A DNA stretch of 42,541 nucleotides. Origin: Actinomycetota bacterium. GTDB lineage: Bacteria > Actinomycetota > Aquicultoria > Aquicultorales > JAMCWL01. Shown piece by piece: positions 16,872 through 24,780 of this stretch. The position numbers and the translations under genes are program-made. Location: assembly GCA_023481285.1 (NCBI GenBank), contig JAMCWL010000038.1, positions 1 to 42,541 of the forward strand, written 5' to 3'. Each line of letters begins with the position of its first letter. Position 1 is the stretch's first letter. The notes under the pieces are model-generated. The model ran no database searches. It was not told where the DNA came from and worked only from the letters and a program-made list of their open reading frames with translations.

Positions 16872-17681
16872 ATGTCATTACCACGGGCTGAGATAGGCAT
16901 ATTTGGAGGTTCAGGATTCTATTCGCTGCTGGAGGGAGCGGAAGAATTTACCGTTGAAACCCCTTATGGGGCTCCTTCGGATCGGGCGGTCGTCGGTGAG
17001 ATAGCCGGCAGGAACGTGGCATTCATTCCCCGCCACGGTCGCTACCACCAGTATCCGCCGCAGGCGATCAACTACCGGGCCAACCTCTGGGCGATGAAAG
17101 AGCTTGGGGTGACGAGGATTATCGGTCCGTGCGCATCCGGTTCCCTTCAACCGGAGATCAAGCCCGGCGACTTCGTCATCTGCGACCAGTTCATAGATAG
17201 AACGACCGGCCGTATGGATACCTTTTACGAAGGTCCGGTGACGACGCACGTCTCATCCGCCGATCCCTACTGCCCTACCTTGCGCGAAGTAGCGGTCTCA
17301 GCCGCTCACGCTCTGGGCATCCCGGTGAAGGATGGAGGGACGGTCGTCGTTATCCAGGGACCTCGCTTTTCGACGAGGGCGGAGAGCAAGTGGTTCTCTT
17401 CAGAGGGGTGGGAGGTCATCAATATGACCCAGTATCCCGAGGCCTACCTGGCTAGGGAGTTGGAGATATGCTACACCGCAGTCGCCCTCATTACCGACTA
17501 CGACGTGGGCCTCGAAGGGATGCCCGAGATACCGCCGGTCTCCCACGAAGAGGTCATCAGGGTCTTTACCGAGAACAACGAGAAGCTGAAAAAGCTCCTA
17601 TTCGAGATGATCCCCAGGATTCCCGAAAAGAGGGAATGCGCCTGCTCGAAAGCGCTAGAAGGCGCCAGGATGGGAGTGTAA
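16872..17681 (+). CDS. mtnP: S-methyl-5'-thioadenosine phosphorylase
   Basis: Phosphorolysis of methylthioadenosine to adenine and methylthioribose-1-phosphate in methionine salvage and polyamine recycling. The 269-residue protein shows IFGGSGFYSLL (phosphate loop), PRHGRYHQYPPQAINYRAN, the QGPRFSTRAES stretch and NMTQYPEAYLARELEICY, the substrate and trimer signature of the MTAP/PNP-2 family. ATG 16872 has AAGGAGG 7 nt upstream; an upstream in-frame TTG would start within the repeat element. The MTQYPE variant differs from MTTVPE of well-studied MTAPs, so methylthioinosine as substrate cannot be excluded. Confidence 0.9.
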   Translation: MSLPRAEIGIFGGSGFYSLLEGAEEFTVETPYGAPSDRAVVGEIAGRNVAFIPRHGRYHQYPPQAINYRANLWAMKELGVTRIIGPCASGSLQPEIKPGDFVICDQFIDRTTGRMDTFYEGPVTTHVSSADPYCPTLREVAVSAAHALGIPVKDGGTVVVIQGPRFSTRAESKWFSSEGWEVINMTQYPEAYLARELEICYTAVALITDYDVGLEGMPEIPPVSHEEVIRVFTENNEKLKKLLFEMIPRIPEKRECACSKALEGARMGV

Positions 17682-17689
17682 AGGCAGGC

Positions 17690-17892
17690 CTGCGGCCTGC
17701 CGCTATCAGCTCGCTCGGCTTAGCCTCGCTTTCAGCCGTCAGCTATCAGCGAACTCATGGAGATGGACCTACTGACCATCGGTAGGAGCGCACGTGCTGC
17801 GAGATTGCGCAGCCTGTGGCTTACATGGATATCTAAACGACATCGTTTGCTCTCTTTAGCTGACAACTGAAAGCTGACAGCTGACAACCGTT
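17690..17892. repeat. Intergenic inverted-array repeat element (AGCTGACAG type)
   Basis: The 224-bp gap after the MTA phosphorylase gene holds a left arm of CGCTATCAGC / GCCGTCAGCTATCAGCG units (17700-17750) and a right arm of AGCTGACAACTGAAAGCTGACAGC-like units (17858-17888) in opposite sense, around a core of about 105 bp with no ORF. Its left edge includes a GGCAGGC-CTGCG-GCCTGCC hairpin (17683-17701) without a U-run. The architecture matches the CCAAGAAAC elements elsewhere in the window although the unit sequence differs. Confidence 0.7.
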
Positions 17893-17908
17893 TTAGGTCT
17901 GGAAATTG

Positions 17909-17928
17909 ATTGTAACCTTAGTTACAAT
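17909..17928 (+). promoter_or_regulatory. Candidate Rex operator overlapping the rex promoter
   Basis: ATTGTAAC-CTTA-GTTACAAT is a perfect inverted repeat with 8-bp arms. The TTGT...ACAA ends and 18-bp core spacing match the Rex operator plan (TTGTnAn-N4-nTnACAA). It lies 56 nt before the rex start and contains or overlaps possible -10 sequences (TACAAT 17923-17928 or TATATT 17928-17933), consistent with autoregulation. Confidence 0.65.
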
Positions 17929-17983
17929 ATATTCACTCCATCGAGGAATGGATGGTAACTTCCTTACACAGAGCGCAAGTGGG

Positions 17984-18658
17984 ATGATGAAAGAGATACC
18001 GCAGGGAGTCATCGAGAGGCTCTCAACCTATTTGAACTGCTTGATAAAGTTTCAACAGGAAAACGTGGCGACCGTTTCCTCGGATAAACTTGGCATGTCA
18101 AGCGGCGTTAACCCAGCCGAGGTGCGCCGCGACTTCACCTACTTCGGCACCTTTGGCAAGAAGGGCGTCGGCTATGAGGTGGACACGCTCATCCAGCATA
18201 TCCAGCGAATTCTTGGCGCCGATGAGCCGCACAAGATAGCGCTGGTGGGCGCCGGGAATCTCGGCAGCGCGATCGCCCAATACCAGGGACTTCCCCGTCA
18301 TGGCTTCCATGTCTCCGCCATCTTCGACTGCGACGTCAATAAAATCGGGACCCACATCGGCCACCTCGAGATATTCAATGTTGCCAATCTGCCCCAGATA
18401 GTCAAAGGCGCCGGCATCGCTATAGGCATCATCGCCGTTCCTCCACACGCCGCGCAAAGCGTGGCTGAGTTGCTGATCGATGGCGGTGCGTCGATCATTC
18501 TAAACTACACCCCGGCGCTCATCAGGGTACCAAAGGGAGTGCAGCTCCATAACACCGATCCGGTCCAGCAGCTCCTCCACACTCTTTACTACCTTTCGAG
18601 CAACAACAAGGGACTAACCTCGCGCAGCAAGGTAAGAGTCCGACGAAGCGGAAACTAG
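17984..18658 (+). CDS. rex: Redox-sensing transcriptional repressor Rex
   Basis: Dimeric repressor that releases DNA when the NADH/NAD+ ratio rises; controls fermentation and respiratory genes. Residues 1-80 form the winged helix (ERLSTYLNCLI, VSSDKLGMSSGVNPAEVRRDF, YFGTFGKKGVGY). Residues 85-205 form the Rossmann domain with VGAGNLGSAIAQY, followed by a C-terminal swapped helix. ATG 17984 gives the usual 224 aa; ATGs at 17948 and 17987 are alternatives and no ribosome site is strong. It precedes the cytochrome c maturation genes, suggesting that respiratory biogenesis is tied to redox state. Confidence 0.95.
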   Translation: MMKEIPQGVIERLSTYLNCLIKFQQENVATVSSDKLGMSSGVNPAEVRRDFTYFGTFGKKGVGYEVDTLIQHIQRILGADEPHKIALVGAGNLGSAIAQYQGLPRHGFHVSAIFDCDVNKIGTHIGHLEIFNVANLPQIVKGAGIAIGIIAVPPHAAQSVAELLIDGGASIILNYTPALIRVPKGVQLHNTDPVQQLLHTLYYLSSNNKGLTSRSKVRVRRSGN

Positions 18659-18699
18659 ATCTGCCGGTCGGCCCGCGCCATGCCTCTAGTCTCTTGTTT

Positions 18700-18894
18700 C
18701 CACCGGCGACAAGTTTCTACGGCGACATTGCCAAAAATTACTCAATTTGCTAAGCTTTTCATGTTTAGGCAAGCTAATATGTGCTTATTAAGCTGGGCTA
18801 ACAACGTTGCCCCTGCTGAGTATGCTTGCCTAAACAGCCAAGAGCACTCCTCAGCAGGGGCGTCCCTGTCCAGGGATATCGAGAAGGGATATCG
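18700..18894 (+). ncRNA. Candidate structured leader with two interlocking inverted repeats
   Basis: The 236-nt gap between rex and the CcmC paralogue carries two perfect inverted repeats in the order A-B-A'-B'. A/A' is a 13-bp pair, TGTTTAGGCAAGC at 18762-18774 with 18824-18836. B/B' is a 12-bp pair, GCCCCTGCTGAG at 18809-18820 with 18850-18861. Interlocking means they form either a pseudoknot or two alternative hairpins. A small AT-rich hairpin sits inside (AGCTAATA...TATTAAGCT, 18772-18794), and a CCCTG/CAGGG pair follows (18864-18876). The ribosome site of the next gene is about 20 nt downstream of B'. I do not recognise a known riboswitch class; function is inference. Confidence 0.5.
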
Positions 18895-19710
18895 ATGGCA
18901 TCATCAGGCAGGGTGAGTGTTTTGTCTGGTAATGTAATTAAGGCGATAACGGCCATCTATATCGCCGTCTCTTCGGTCGCTTTGGCTTACGCCCTCTTCT
19001 CTCCCCAGCACCAACTCTTGTGGACGGAGATACTCGCGGCGGCGGTCGCTCTCTTTGTCTTTTTGGGCGCATGGTTTTCTTACAGCCTGTCCAAAGATAG
19101 CCTTGCCATCGCCATGCCACTCAATATATTCGCTTTTATCTCCCTCGCCGTTACGCTGGCTCTGGTCGCTCCGCAAGAGCGAATCCTTGGAGGTTACATC
19201 AGATTGATATACATCCACGCCGCGGTTACCTGGGTGGCGCTTGCTCTCTTCGCCGCATCCTTCATCTCGGGGGCGACCCACCTGCCTGCGGCAGAGAAAG
19301 CGCCGGCAAGATGGGCGGATGCCTTCTTTGGCAACGCGCTCTACTTTTGGGGAGCGAGCAGCTTTATCGGATCGATCGCCGCTTACTTGACCTGGGGGGA
19401 AGCCTGGTACTTGGAGCCTCGGACGAGGATGGCCTTCATCATACTCGCTCTTGCCTTGGTCGTTTTTACCGCCGGTCCGATGATCAAGAGGGAGGTTCTG
19501 CGGGTGGCCTTGCAGACGGCCGTGTCGGCGGTAATCTTTCTCATGCTCGCCCTCACGGGTAAGCTCGTCCACCCGAACAACGCCTTTTTGAAATCCGATT
19601 CGCTCGAGATAAAGATATTCGCCCTGGTTATCATGCTGGTTTTTGCAGGGGTTGCCGTGCAGGGAGTCCGCTGGCTGGCGTTGACGCGGGGCGCAAGATT
19701 TGAGCAATGA
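18895..19710 (+). CDS. CcmC/CcsA-like integral membrane heme-handling protein (paralogue)
   Basis: A 271-residue protein with about eight membrane helices. It aligns by pattern with CcmC: IYIHAAVTWVALALF matches the first axial-histidine region, TWGEAWYLEPRTR stands where CcmC has its WG..W.W[DE].RLT tryptophan motif, and KLVHPNNAF stands at the second histidine. Both histidines are kept but the tryptophans are thinned out. ATG 18895 is 5-6 nt after GAAGGGA. The true ccmC lies 4 kb downstream, so this is a diverged paralogue at the head of the ccm cluster. It could be a heme transporter, a CcmF partner or a maturation factor of a different cytochrome; I cannot tell which. Confidence 0.75.
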   Translation: MASSGRVSVLSGNVIKAITAIYIAVSSVALAYALFSPQHQLLWTEILAAAVALFVFLGAWFSYSLSKDSLAIAMPLNIFAFISLAVTLALVAPQERILGGYIRLIYIHAAVTWVALALFAASFISGATHLPAAEKAPARWADAFFGNALYFWGASSFIGSIAAYLTWGEAWYLEPRTRMAFIILALALVVFTAGPMIKREVLRVALQTAVSAVIFLMLALTGKLVHPNNAFLKSDSLEIKIFALVIMLVFAGVAVQGVRWLALTRGARFEQ

Positions 19711-19833
19711 ACCGGGGGTTGCTTTTACTACATGTTATAGTAGGATATAGTGGCTGAGGCGAACAGCCGTCGACTTTTGTTGTAAACGGCTTTAATAAAG
19801 GGATAAAATCGGCGCTATCTGAGAGGTTTTAAA

Positions 19834-20253
19834 ATGGTTGACAAGAAAAGCAAACAGAGGCTCCTAATCGTCACAGTCATACTCCTTATCGGCCTCGTAT
19901 TCTTCGCCTTCAAGAGCACGTCCAGCGCGGCCTATATGCGGACGATCAAAGAGGTGCAAGATGAACCGGCCAAGTACATGGGTTCGACGGTCAGAGTCAC
20001 CGGCAAAGTCATCAAGGATACGATTGAGAAAAGGGGCACGACCTACCGGTTTAAGATCGCCGACAAGGGGAGTGAAATGACGATCGAATACTCGAAGAGC
20101 ATGCCGTCGACTTTCGGCGCGGATATTCAGGTCATAGCACTGGGCAAGCTAGCCTCCAAGGACGAACTCAAGGCGAACGAAATCGTAACCAAGTGCCCAT
20201 CCAAATACCAGTCTAAGGTCGAGAAAGCAAAAACAGGAGGTAATCGGAATTGA
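19834..20253 (+). CDS. ccmE: Cytochrome c maturation heme chaperone CcmE, CxxxY type
   Basis: Periplasmic-side heme chaperone anchored by one N-terminal helix (residues 8-26). An OB-fold follows, with GSTVRVTGKV and YRFKIADKGSEMTIEY. Classical CcmE binds heme covalently through His in HxxxY; here the site reads CPSKY (about residue 126), the cysteine variant known from Desulfovibrio and archaea. Start ATG 19834 follows GAGAGG. The stop overlaps the ccmF TTG start. The assignment is firm from fold pattern and neighbours. Confidence 0.92.
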   Translation: MVDKKSKQRLLIVTVILLIGLVFFAFKSTSSAAYMRTIKEVQDEPAKYMGSTVRVTGKVIKDTIEKRGTTYRFKIADKGSEMTIEYSKSMPSTFGADIQVIALGKLASKDELKANEIVTKCPSKYQSKVEKAKTGGNRN

Positions 20254-22340
20254 TTTATGTCGGCAGCTTTTCGCTAATGGCCGCGGCGCTGGTGGCTATA
20301 TACATCTGCGTCAGCCTGTATAGTTGGTTGAATGATAAGCGCCGCAACCATCCGTACGACAAGATTTACGCGGCGATCATCGGCGTTTTCGGGCTGGTCT
20401 CTCTTGCGACGCTCGCCCTCGTGCTCGCCTTCATTAAGCAGGATTACTCCATCGATTACGTCGCGAAGTACTCAAGCCCCGAAATGGCCATGTATCTGAA
20501 ATTGGCCGCGATATGGGCAGGCCAGGCTGGCTCTATGCTCTTCTGGCTCTTCCTGCTTTCGGGTTTTACCGCTCTCATCGCTTACCGGAGGATGAAGGAG
20601 CCCGATACGCTTACCAACTATGCGCTACTCATTCTTACGGTGGTAGAGCTCTTCTTCCTGGCCATTCTTATCCTGGTCAGATCGAGTAACCCGTTCATAC
20701 CGGGAACCGGCGGGGGCCCGTCGGGTTTGAACCCGCTTCTCCAGCACTGGGCGATGGTCCTCCACCCGCCGACGCTTTTCATCGGCTACGCCGGCTTTAC
20801 TATCCCCTTCGCCTACGCGCTCGCCGCGCTTCTGGCCAAAGATTCGACCAGCGAATGGGTCAACCGTACCCACAAGTGGACGCTCTTCTCCTGGCTTTTC
20901 CTCTCGTTGGGCATCATCCTCGGGGCGCTCTGGGCCTATGTCGTCCTCGGTTGGGGCGGCTACTGGGGCTGGGATCCGGTTGAGAACGCCTCGCTCGTTC
21001 CATGGTTGACCGGCATTGCGCTCATGCACTCTTTCACCGCCTACCGGAGACGGGGTAATCTGAAGATCTGGACGGCCGCCCTGGCGGTCACGACGTTCAT
21101 TCTCTGCATCGTCGCCACCTTCATCACGCGGAGCGGTCTCATCCAGAGCGTCCACGCCTACGAGAGGGATCCTCTGCTGACGACCCTTTTCGCCGGATTT
21201 ATGCTGGCGACTATCGGAATCAGTTACCACCTGATGACCACCAACCGCGAGCGCTTTGCCCAGCAGGACAACTTCGAGTCCTTTATATCGAAGCAGTTCA
21301 CTTACTATCTGAATAACATCGTGATGGTCGCGTTCGCGGCGATCGTCCTCTTCGCCACTGCGATCCTGCCCTTCTTCGGCAGGACCTGGAGCGCCGACAA
21401 CTACAACATGATCGCGAGGCCGCTCGGCATTCTCTACCTCCTTCTCCTGATCGCATGCCCTCTCTTCGGGTGGATCAAGACGGAGAAGGAGCAGTTGTAC
21501 CGGCGTCTGATGGTTCCCGGGGTGGTGACCCTGGCCGCCGCGATTCCCATCTGGTTTGCCTGGAACCCGGGCAAACCGCCCATAACGATCATGGATGCGA
21601 AGATCATCGGCTTCATCGGCATGCTTCTCGCACTCTTCCTGGGCGTGTCGGTAATAGAGCTCTTCGTGGTCGGAGCGCAAGTTAAAGCGAAGAATAGGGG
21701 AATCGGTTTCTTCAGCGCGCTCTTCTCCATCTTTCGGAATAACAGGTCGACGGCGGGCGGTTATATCACCCATCTCGGGATCGCCATCGCGATGTTCGGC
21801 GTCGTCGGATCGACCATGTATATAAGCGAGACCCAATCCAACTTCAGCTTAAGCCAGTCGGGATGGGTAACGTCGCTCGCTAACTACCAGCTCAAATACA
21901 AAAAGTTCGATAAGGCGGACGAGGGCGCGATCGTCTCCGAGCGCGCCTACTTCGATGTCTACAAGGACGGTCGGCGTCTGGGCGAGATCGCCCCGAAGAT
22001 CGCCTTCTTCAAGCTTCAGCAGCAGTCGACGAGGCAAGTCGCCGTCGTCGGGGCCTCCGCCGTCTTCAACCCGAGCGATCTCAAGCTCCGGGGAGGGAAT
22101 GCTCTTACCGCGTACAATCCGGTAGAGGATCTCTTCGTCTCAATCAACTCGGACCAGAACAACCCGAACAACGTCTCGATAGAGATCAAGGTGAACCCGC
22201 TGATCTCTCTGGTCTGGCTCGGTTCCATTATCCTTACGCTCGGCACAATTCTCGCTTACTGGCCGAAGGGTATGGCGGTCCCGGTTGCCGAGGAAAAGAA
22301 AGCCAAGGCCAAGGCTGGCAGGGTACCGGTTGAGGCGTAA
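20250..22340 (+). CDS. ccmF: Cytochrome c-type biogenesis protein CcmF
   Basis: Large membrane subunit of the heme lyase that attaches heme from CcmE to apocytochrome c. It is 696 aa with about 14-15 membrane helices. The WWD heme-handling motif is GWGGYWGWDPVENASL at about residue 234, flanked by the conserved QHWAMVLHPPTLFIGY upstream and TRSGLIQSVHAY downstream, which carry the histidine ligands. A large external domain precedes the last helix. TTG 20250 overlaps the ccmE stop (TTGA), with AGGAGG 9-10 nt upstream. No ccmH or ccmG partner is in the window. Confidence 0.95.
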   Translation: MIYVGSFSLMAAALVAIYICVSLYSWLNDKRRNHPYDKIYAAIIGVFGLVSLATLALVLAFIKQDYSIDYVAKYSSPEMAMYLKLAAIWAGQAGSMLFWLFLLSGFTALIAYRRMKEPDTLTNYALLILTVVELFFLAILILVRSSNPFIPGTGGGPSGLNPLLQHWAMVLHPPTLFIGYAGFTIPFAYALAALLAKDSTSEWVNRTHKWTLFSWLFLSLGIILGALWAYVVLGWGGYWGWDPVENASLVPWLTGIALMHSFTAYRRRGNLKIWTAALAVTTFILCIVATFITRSGLIQSVHAYERDPLLTTLFAGFMLATIGISYHLMTTNRERFAQQDNFESFISKQFTYYLNNIVMVAFAAIVLFATAILPFFGRTWSADNYNMIARPLGILYLLLLIACPLFGWIKTEKEQLYRRLMVPGVVTLAAAIPIWFAWNPGKPPITIMDAKIIGFIGMLLALFLGVSVIELFVVGAQVKAKNRGIGFFSALFSIFRNNRSTAGGYITHLGIAIAMFGVVGSTMYISETQSNFSLSQSGWVTSLANYQLKYKKFDKADEGAIVSERAYFDVYKDGRRLGEIAPKIAFFKLQQQSTRQVAVVGASAVFNPSDLKLRGGNALTAYNPVEDLFVSINSDQNNPNNVSIEIKVNPLISLVWLGSIILTLGTILAYWPKGMAVPVAEEKKAKAKAGRVPVEA

Positions 22341-22382
22341 CGCGAGGTGAGATAGATTCCTGACCTTGAAACCCGCCTGCCG

Positions 22383-23123
22383 GTGGATGTCGTCGACGGC
22401 ATGGACAAGACGGTCAATGAAGTAGAGGTTCGAGGCCTCACCAAAGTCTTCGGGCGCCGGACGGTCCTCGACAAAGTATCTTTCGACATCGAAAGGGGCG
22501 GCTTCTTGACGCTCCTTGGACCGAACGGCGCCGGGAAGACGACGCTCGTTAGGATACTGGCGACGCTGATCGCCCCGACGAGCGGAGAGGTCAGGATCTC
22601 AGGTCTGCCGATAAGCGACGACTCGGCGGCCGTCCGTTCGAAAATCGGGCTCATCTCGCATAGCCCGCTCCTCTACAGCGACCTGACGGCCGAGGAGAAC
22701 CTCAAGTTCTACGGCAAGCTCTATAGCGTTGAAGGCTTGGCCGGCAGAATCGACGAGCTCCTCGACCAGGTCGAGCTCGATCACCGCCGCTTTGATCTCG
22801 TCCGGACTTTTTCCAAGGGAATGCTTCAACGGCTCGCTATTGCGCGAGCCCTCCTTCACCGGCCGTCCATCCTCTTTCTGGACGAACCGCACACCGGCCT
22901 GGACCCGCACGCCGTCGATATCCTGGAAGGGCTGCTCGCTTACATCCGGCGAGACCATACGTTCGTCATGATTACTCACAATCTTGAAAAAGCGCTCGCT
23001 CTATCCAGCTCGGCGATGATCCTGGTGGGTGGAGAGATCATCTTCAAAAAGAGCAGAGAAGAGCTGGATATCGAGGAGCTCAAGGAGATCTATCGCCAGA
23101 ACGTAAAGGGGGAGGGGGCTTGA
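22383..23123 (+). CDS. ccmA: Heme exporter ATP-binding protein CcmA
   Basis: ABC ATPase of the CcmAB(CD) complex that releases holo-CcmE. Walker A is LGPNGAGKTTLVRIL, the signature region is FSKGMLQRLAIARAL, and Walker B is ILFLDEPHTGLD. The start is uncertain: GTG 22383 lacks a ribosome site, ATG 22401 leaves a normal N-terminus, and the only good ribosome site (GAGGTGA, 22344-22350) lies 5 nt before an in-frame ATT at 22356. The 3' end overlaps the ccmB TTG. The LSGGQ motif is replaced by FSKGM, as in many CcmA-like transporters. Confidence 0.9.
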   Translation: MDVVDGMDKTVNEVEVRGLTKVFGRRTVLDKVSFDIERGGFLTLLGPNGAGKTTLVRILATLIAPTSGEVRISGLPISDDSAAVRSKIGLISHSPLLYSDLTAEENLKFYGKLYSVEGLAGRIDELLDQVELDHRRFDLVRTFSKGMLQRLAIARALLHRPSILFLDEPHTGLDPHAVDILEGLLAYIRRDHTFVMITHNLEKALALSSSAMILVGGEIIFKKSREELDIEELKEIYRQNVKGEGA

Positions 23124-23809
23124 ATCTCTCTCAGATCTGGGCGATTGTGAAGAAAGACGTCGTGTCCGAGCTGAGGACGAAGGAGATGGTCGTCTCCATG
23201 TTCCTCTTCGTCATGCTGGCCATGGTCATCTTCAACTACGCTTTTGGAGCGGAAAAGAACGATCTAACCCCCTATGCGGGCGGTCTCCTCTGGACGGCGT
23301 TCCTTTTCATGTCGATGCTGGGCTTAAACCGCTCCTTCGTCCACGAAAAGGACGAGGGGTGTCTCGATGGATTGCTGCTTTCGCCCGTCGACAGGTCGAC
23401 CATTTTACTGGGCAAGATGCTCGGCAACCTGATCTTTCTAATAATAGTTCAGGTGCTCGCCGTACCGGTTTTCGCCGTCTTCTTCATCGAGGTGAACTTC
23501 CTCGGTCGCCTGGGGCAGTTCATTCTATCGATCCTCTTGAGCGATATAGGTATATCGGCCGTGGGCACGCTTCTCGCCACCATCTCGATCAATAGCAAGA
23601 TGAGGGATATGCTTCTCCCGATAATCTTCCTGCCGGTGAGCATCCCCCTCGTCATCGCGGCGGTCATTTCGACGAGCGGCGCGCTGGCCGGGGCCGGGTC
23701 GCCCGACGAGCTGCAGCAGATATCCAGCGCCATGAAGTTCTTGGTTGCCTATGATATAATCTTTCTGCTCGTCGCCTATGCACTCTATGATTTTGTTGTA
23801 GGAGAGTGA
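23120..23809 (+). CDS. ccmB: Heme exporter membrane subunit CcmB
   Basis: Six-helix membrane partner of CcmA (229 aa). Family pattern includes the N-terminal amphipathic KKDVVSELRTKEM, FHHEKDEG-like SFVHEKDEGCLDGLL and the proline-rich LPIIFLPVSIPLVI helix. TTG 23120 overlaps the ccmA stop with a GGGGAGGGGG purine run upstream. Followed directly by ccmC, whose ATG is 2 nt beyond the ccmB stop. Confidence 0.9.
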   Translation: MNLSQIWAIVKKDVVSELRTKEMVVSMFLFVMLAMVIFNYAFGAEKNDLTPYAGGLLWTAFLFMSMLGLNRSFVHEKDEGCLDGLLLSPVDRSTILLGKMLGNLIFLIIVQVLAVPVFAVFFIEVNFLGRLGQFILSILLSDIGISAVGTLLATISINSKMRDMLLPIIFLPVSIPLVIAAVISTSGALAGAGSPDELQQISSAMKFLVAYDIIFLLVAYALYDFVVGE

Positions 23810-23811
23810 AC

Positions 23812-24585
23812 ATGAAAGCAATCTACCTTCTCTACTCGCTTCCCATCTTTGTAATCGCCGGTCTCGTCGTATACTTTCCGACCGCCCGCCGGTGGGTGGC
23901 CGATTTCTTCACGACGAGGAAGCTAGGGGTTGCCGGCTTTGCGCTGCTGATGGTCGGTCTTTATCTCGCCTTCTTCGTCGCCCCCGAACCGGTGGTTGGC
24001 GAAGGGAAGAAGATCTTCTCTCAGAAGATATTCTACTATCACGTCCCGGTCGCCGAGACGTCCCTCATAGGCTTCATCCTTGGAGCCGTCTTCGGCGGGC
24101 TCTTCCTGGTGAAGCGGGAGCGGCGCTACGACTTTTTAAGTTACGCCTCGGTAGAGGTCGGCTTCCTCTTCGGTCTTCTCGTCGAGTGGACGGGCGTCAT
24201 CTGGACCCGCTCGGAGTGGGGCACCTGGTGGGAGTGGGAGCCCAGGTTGACGACCTACCTCATTTTGATGTTGATGTACGCTGGCTACTTTGTCTTGCGC
24301 TCGGCAATGGCGGAGGAGTCGTCGCGGGCAAGGTTTGCCGCGGTCTACTCTATAATCGCCGCAGTGAGCGTGCCGCTCACCTTCTTCTCGATACGGCTTA
24401 TCCCGTCGGTGCATCCGATCGTCTTCACCAGCTCAGGGGCGCAGATGGAGCCGCCCATGCTCGCGGCGTTTCTCATTTCGATGTTCGGGATGGCTATCTT
24501 CTCTCTCGCGCTGATAAGGGCGCACTACTCGATCCAGCTCATGGGTGAAGAGGTTGAATATTTAAAGGATAGGTTGGGAGGTTAG
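23812..24585 (+). CDS. ccmC: Heme exporter protein CcmC
   Basis: Membrane protein that presents heme to CcmE through its tryptophan-rich loop. The 257-residue protein has six to seven helices, the first-histidine segment IFYYHVPVAE (about residue 76), the loop WGTWWEWEPRLT (about residue 135), and the second-histidine region RLIPSVHPIVF. The aspartate common in the WWxWD motif is glutamate here. ATG 23812 has GGAG 7 nt upstream; a GTG two codons earlier is less likely. It is followed by a CcmD-like gene 4 nt on. Confidence 0.94.
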   Translation: MKAIYLLYSLPIFVIAGLVVYFPTARRWVADFFTTRKLGVAGFALLMVGLYLAFFVAPEPVVGEGKKIFSQKIFYYHVPVAETSLIGFILGAVFGGLFLVKRERRYDFLSYASVEVGFLFGLLVEWTGVIWTRSEWGTWWEWEPRLTTYLILMLMYAGYFVLRSAMAEESSRARFAAVYSIIAAVSVPLTFFSIRLIPSVHPIVFTSSGAQMEPPMLAAFLISMFGMAIFSLALIRAHYSIQLMGEEVEYLKDRLGG

Positions 24586-24589
24586 TTCT

Positions 24590-24772
24590 ATGGAATTCAG
24601 AGAGGCAGTTCCCTACGTCGTCTCGGCCTATATGGGAATCTGGCTGGCGATCCTCGTCTATCTCCTCGTCATGCAGGGGAAGCTGACCGCTCTCGGCGAG
24701 CAAGTCAAACTCCTCAACAAGGCGGTTGAAAAGAAGTCGGCCGAGAAGGAGCCGGAGACGGTCAACGCCTAA
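24590..24772 (+). CDS. ccmD: CcmD-like small membrane protein
   Basis: A 60-residue protein with one membrane helix (residues 8-30, VVSAYMGIWLAILVYLLVM) and a charged C-terminal tail rich in Lys and Glu. Size, topology and position right after ccmC match CcmD, which helps release holo-CcmE from CcmABC. Sequence identity in this family is very low, so the call rests on context. GGGAGGTTAG precedes the ATG. Confidence 0.8.
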   Translation: MEFREAVPYVVSAYMGIWLAILVYLLVMQGKLTALGEQVKLLNKAVEKKSAEKEPETVNA

Positions 24773-24780
24773 CTAGTCGC

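Noticed and set aside
17683-17701. Terminator after the MTA phosphorylase gene (GGCAGGC/GCCTGCC hairpin).
   Set aside because: No U-run follows; the hairpin merges into the repeat element.
18904-19707. A long antisense frame opposite the CcmC paralogue.
   Set aside because: Low-complexity charged translation, no ribosome site; shadow of the membrane protein gene.
20625-21836. A long open frame (about 400 codons) antisense to ccmF.
   Set aside because: Its translation is rich in Arg, Glu and Asp with no family pattern; it is a by-product of GC-rich codon bias opposite a certain gene.
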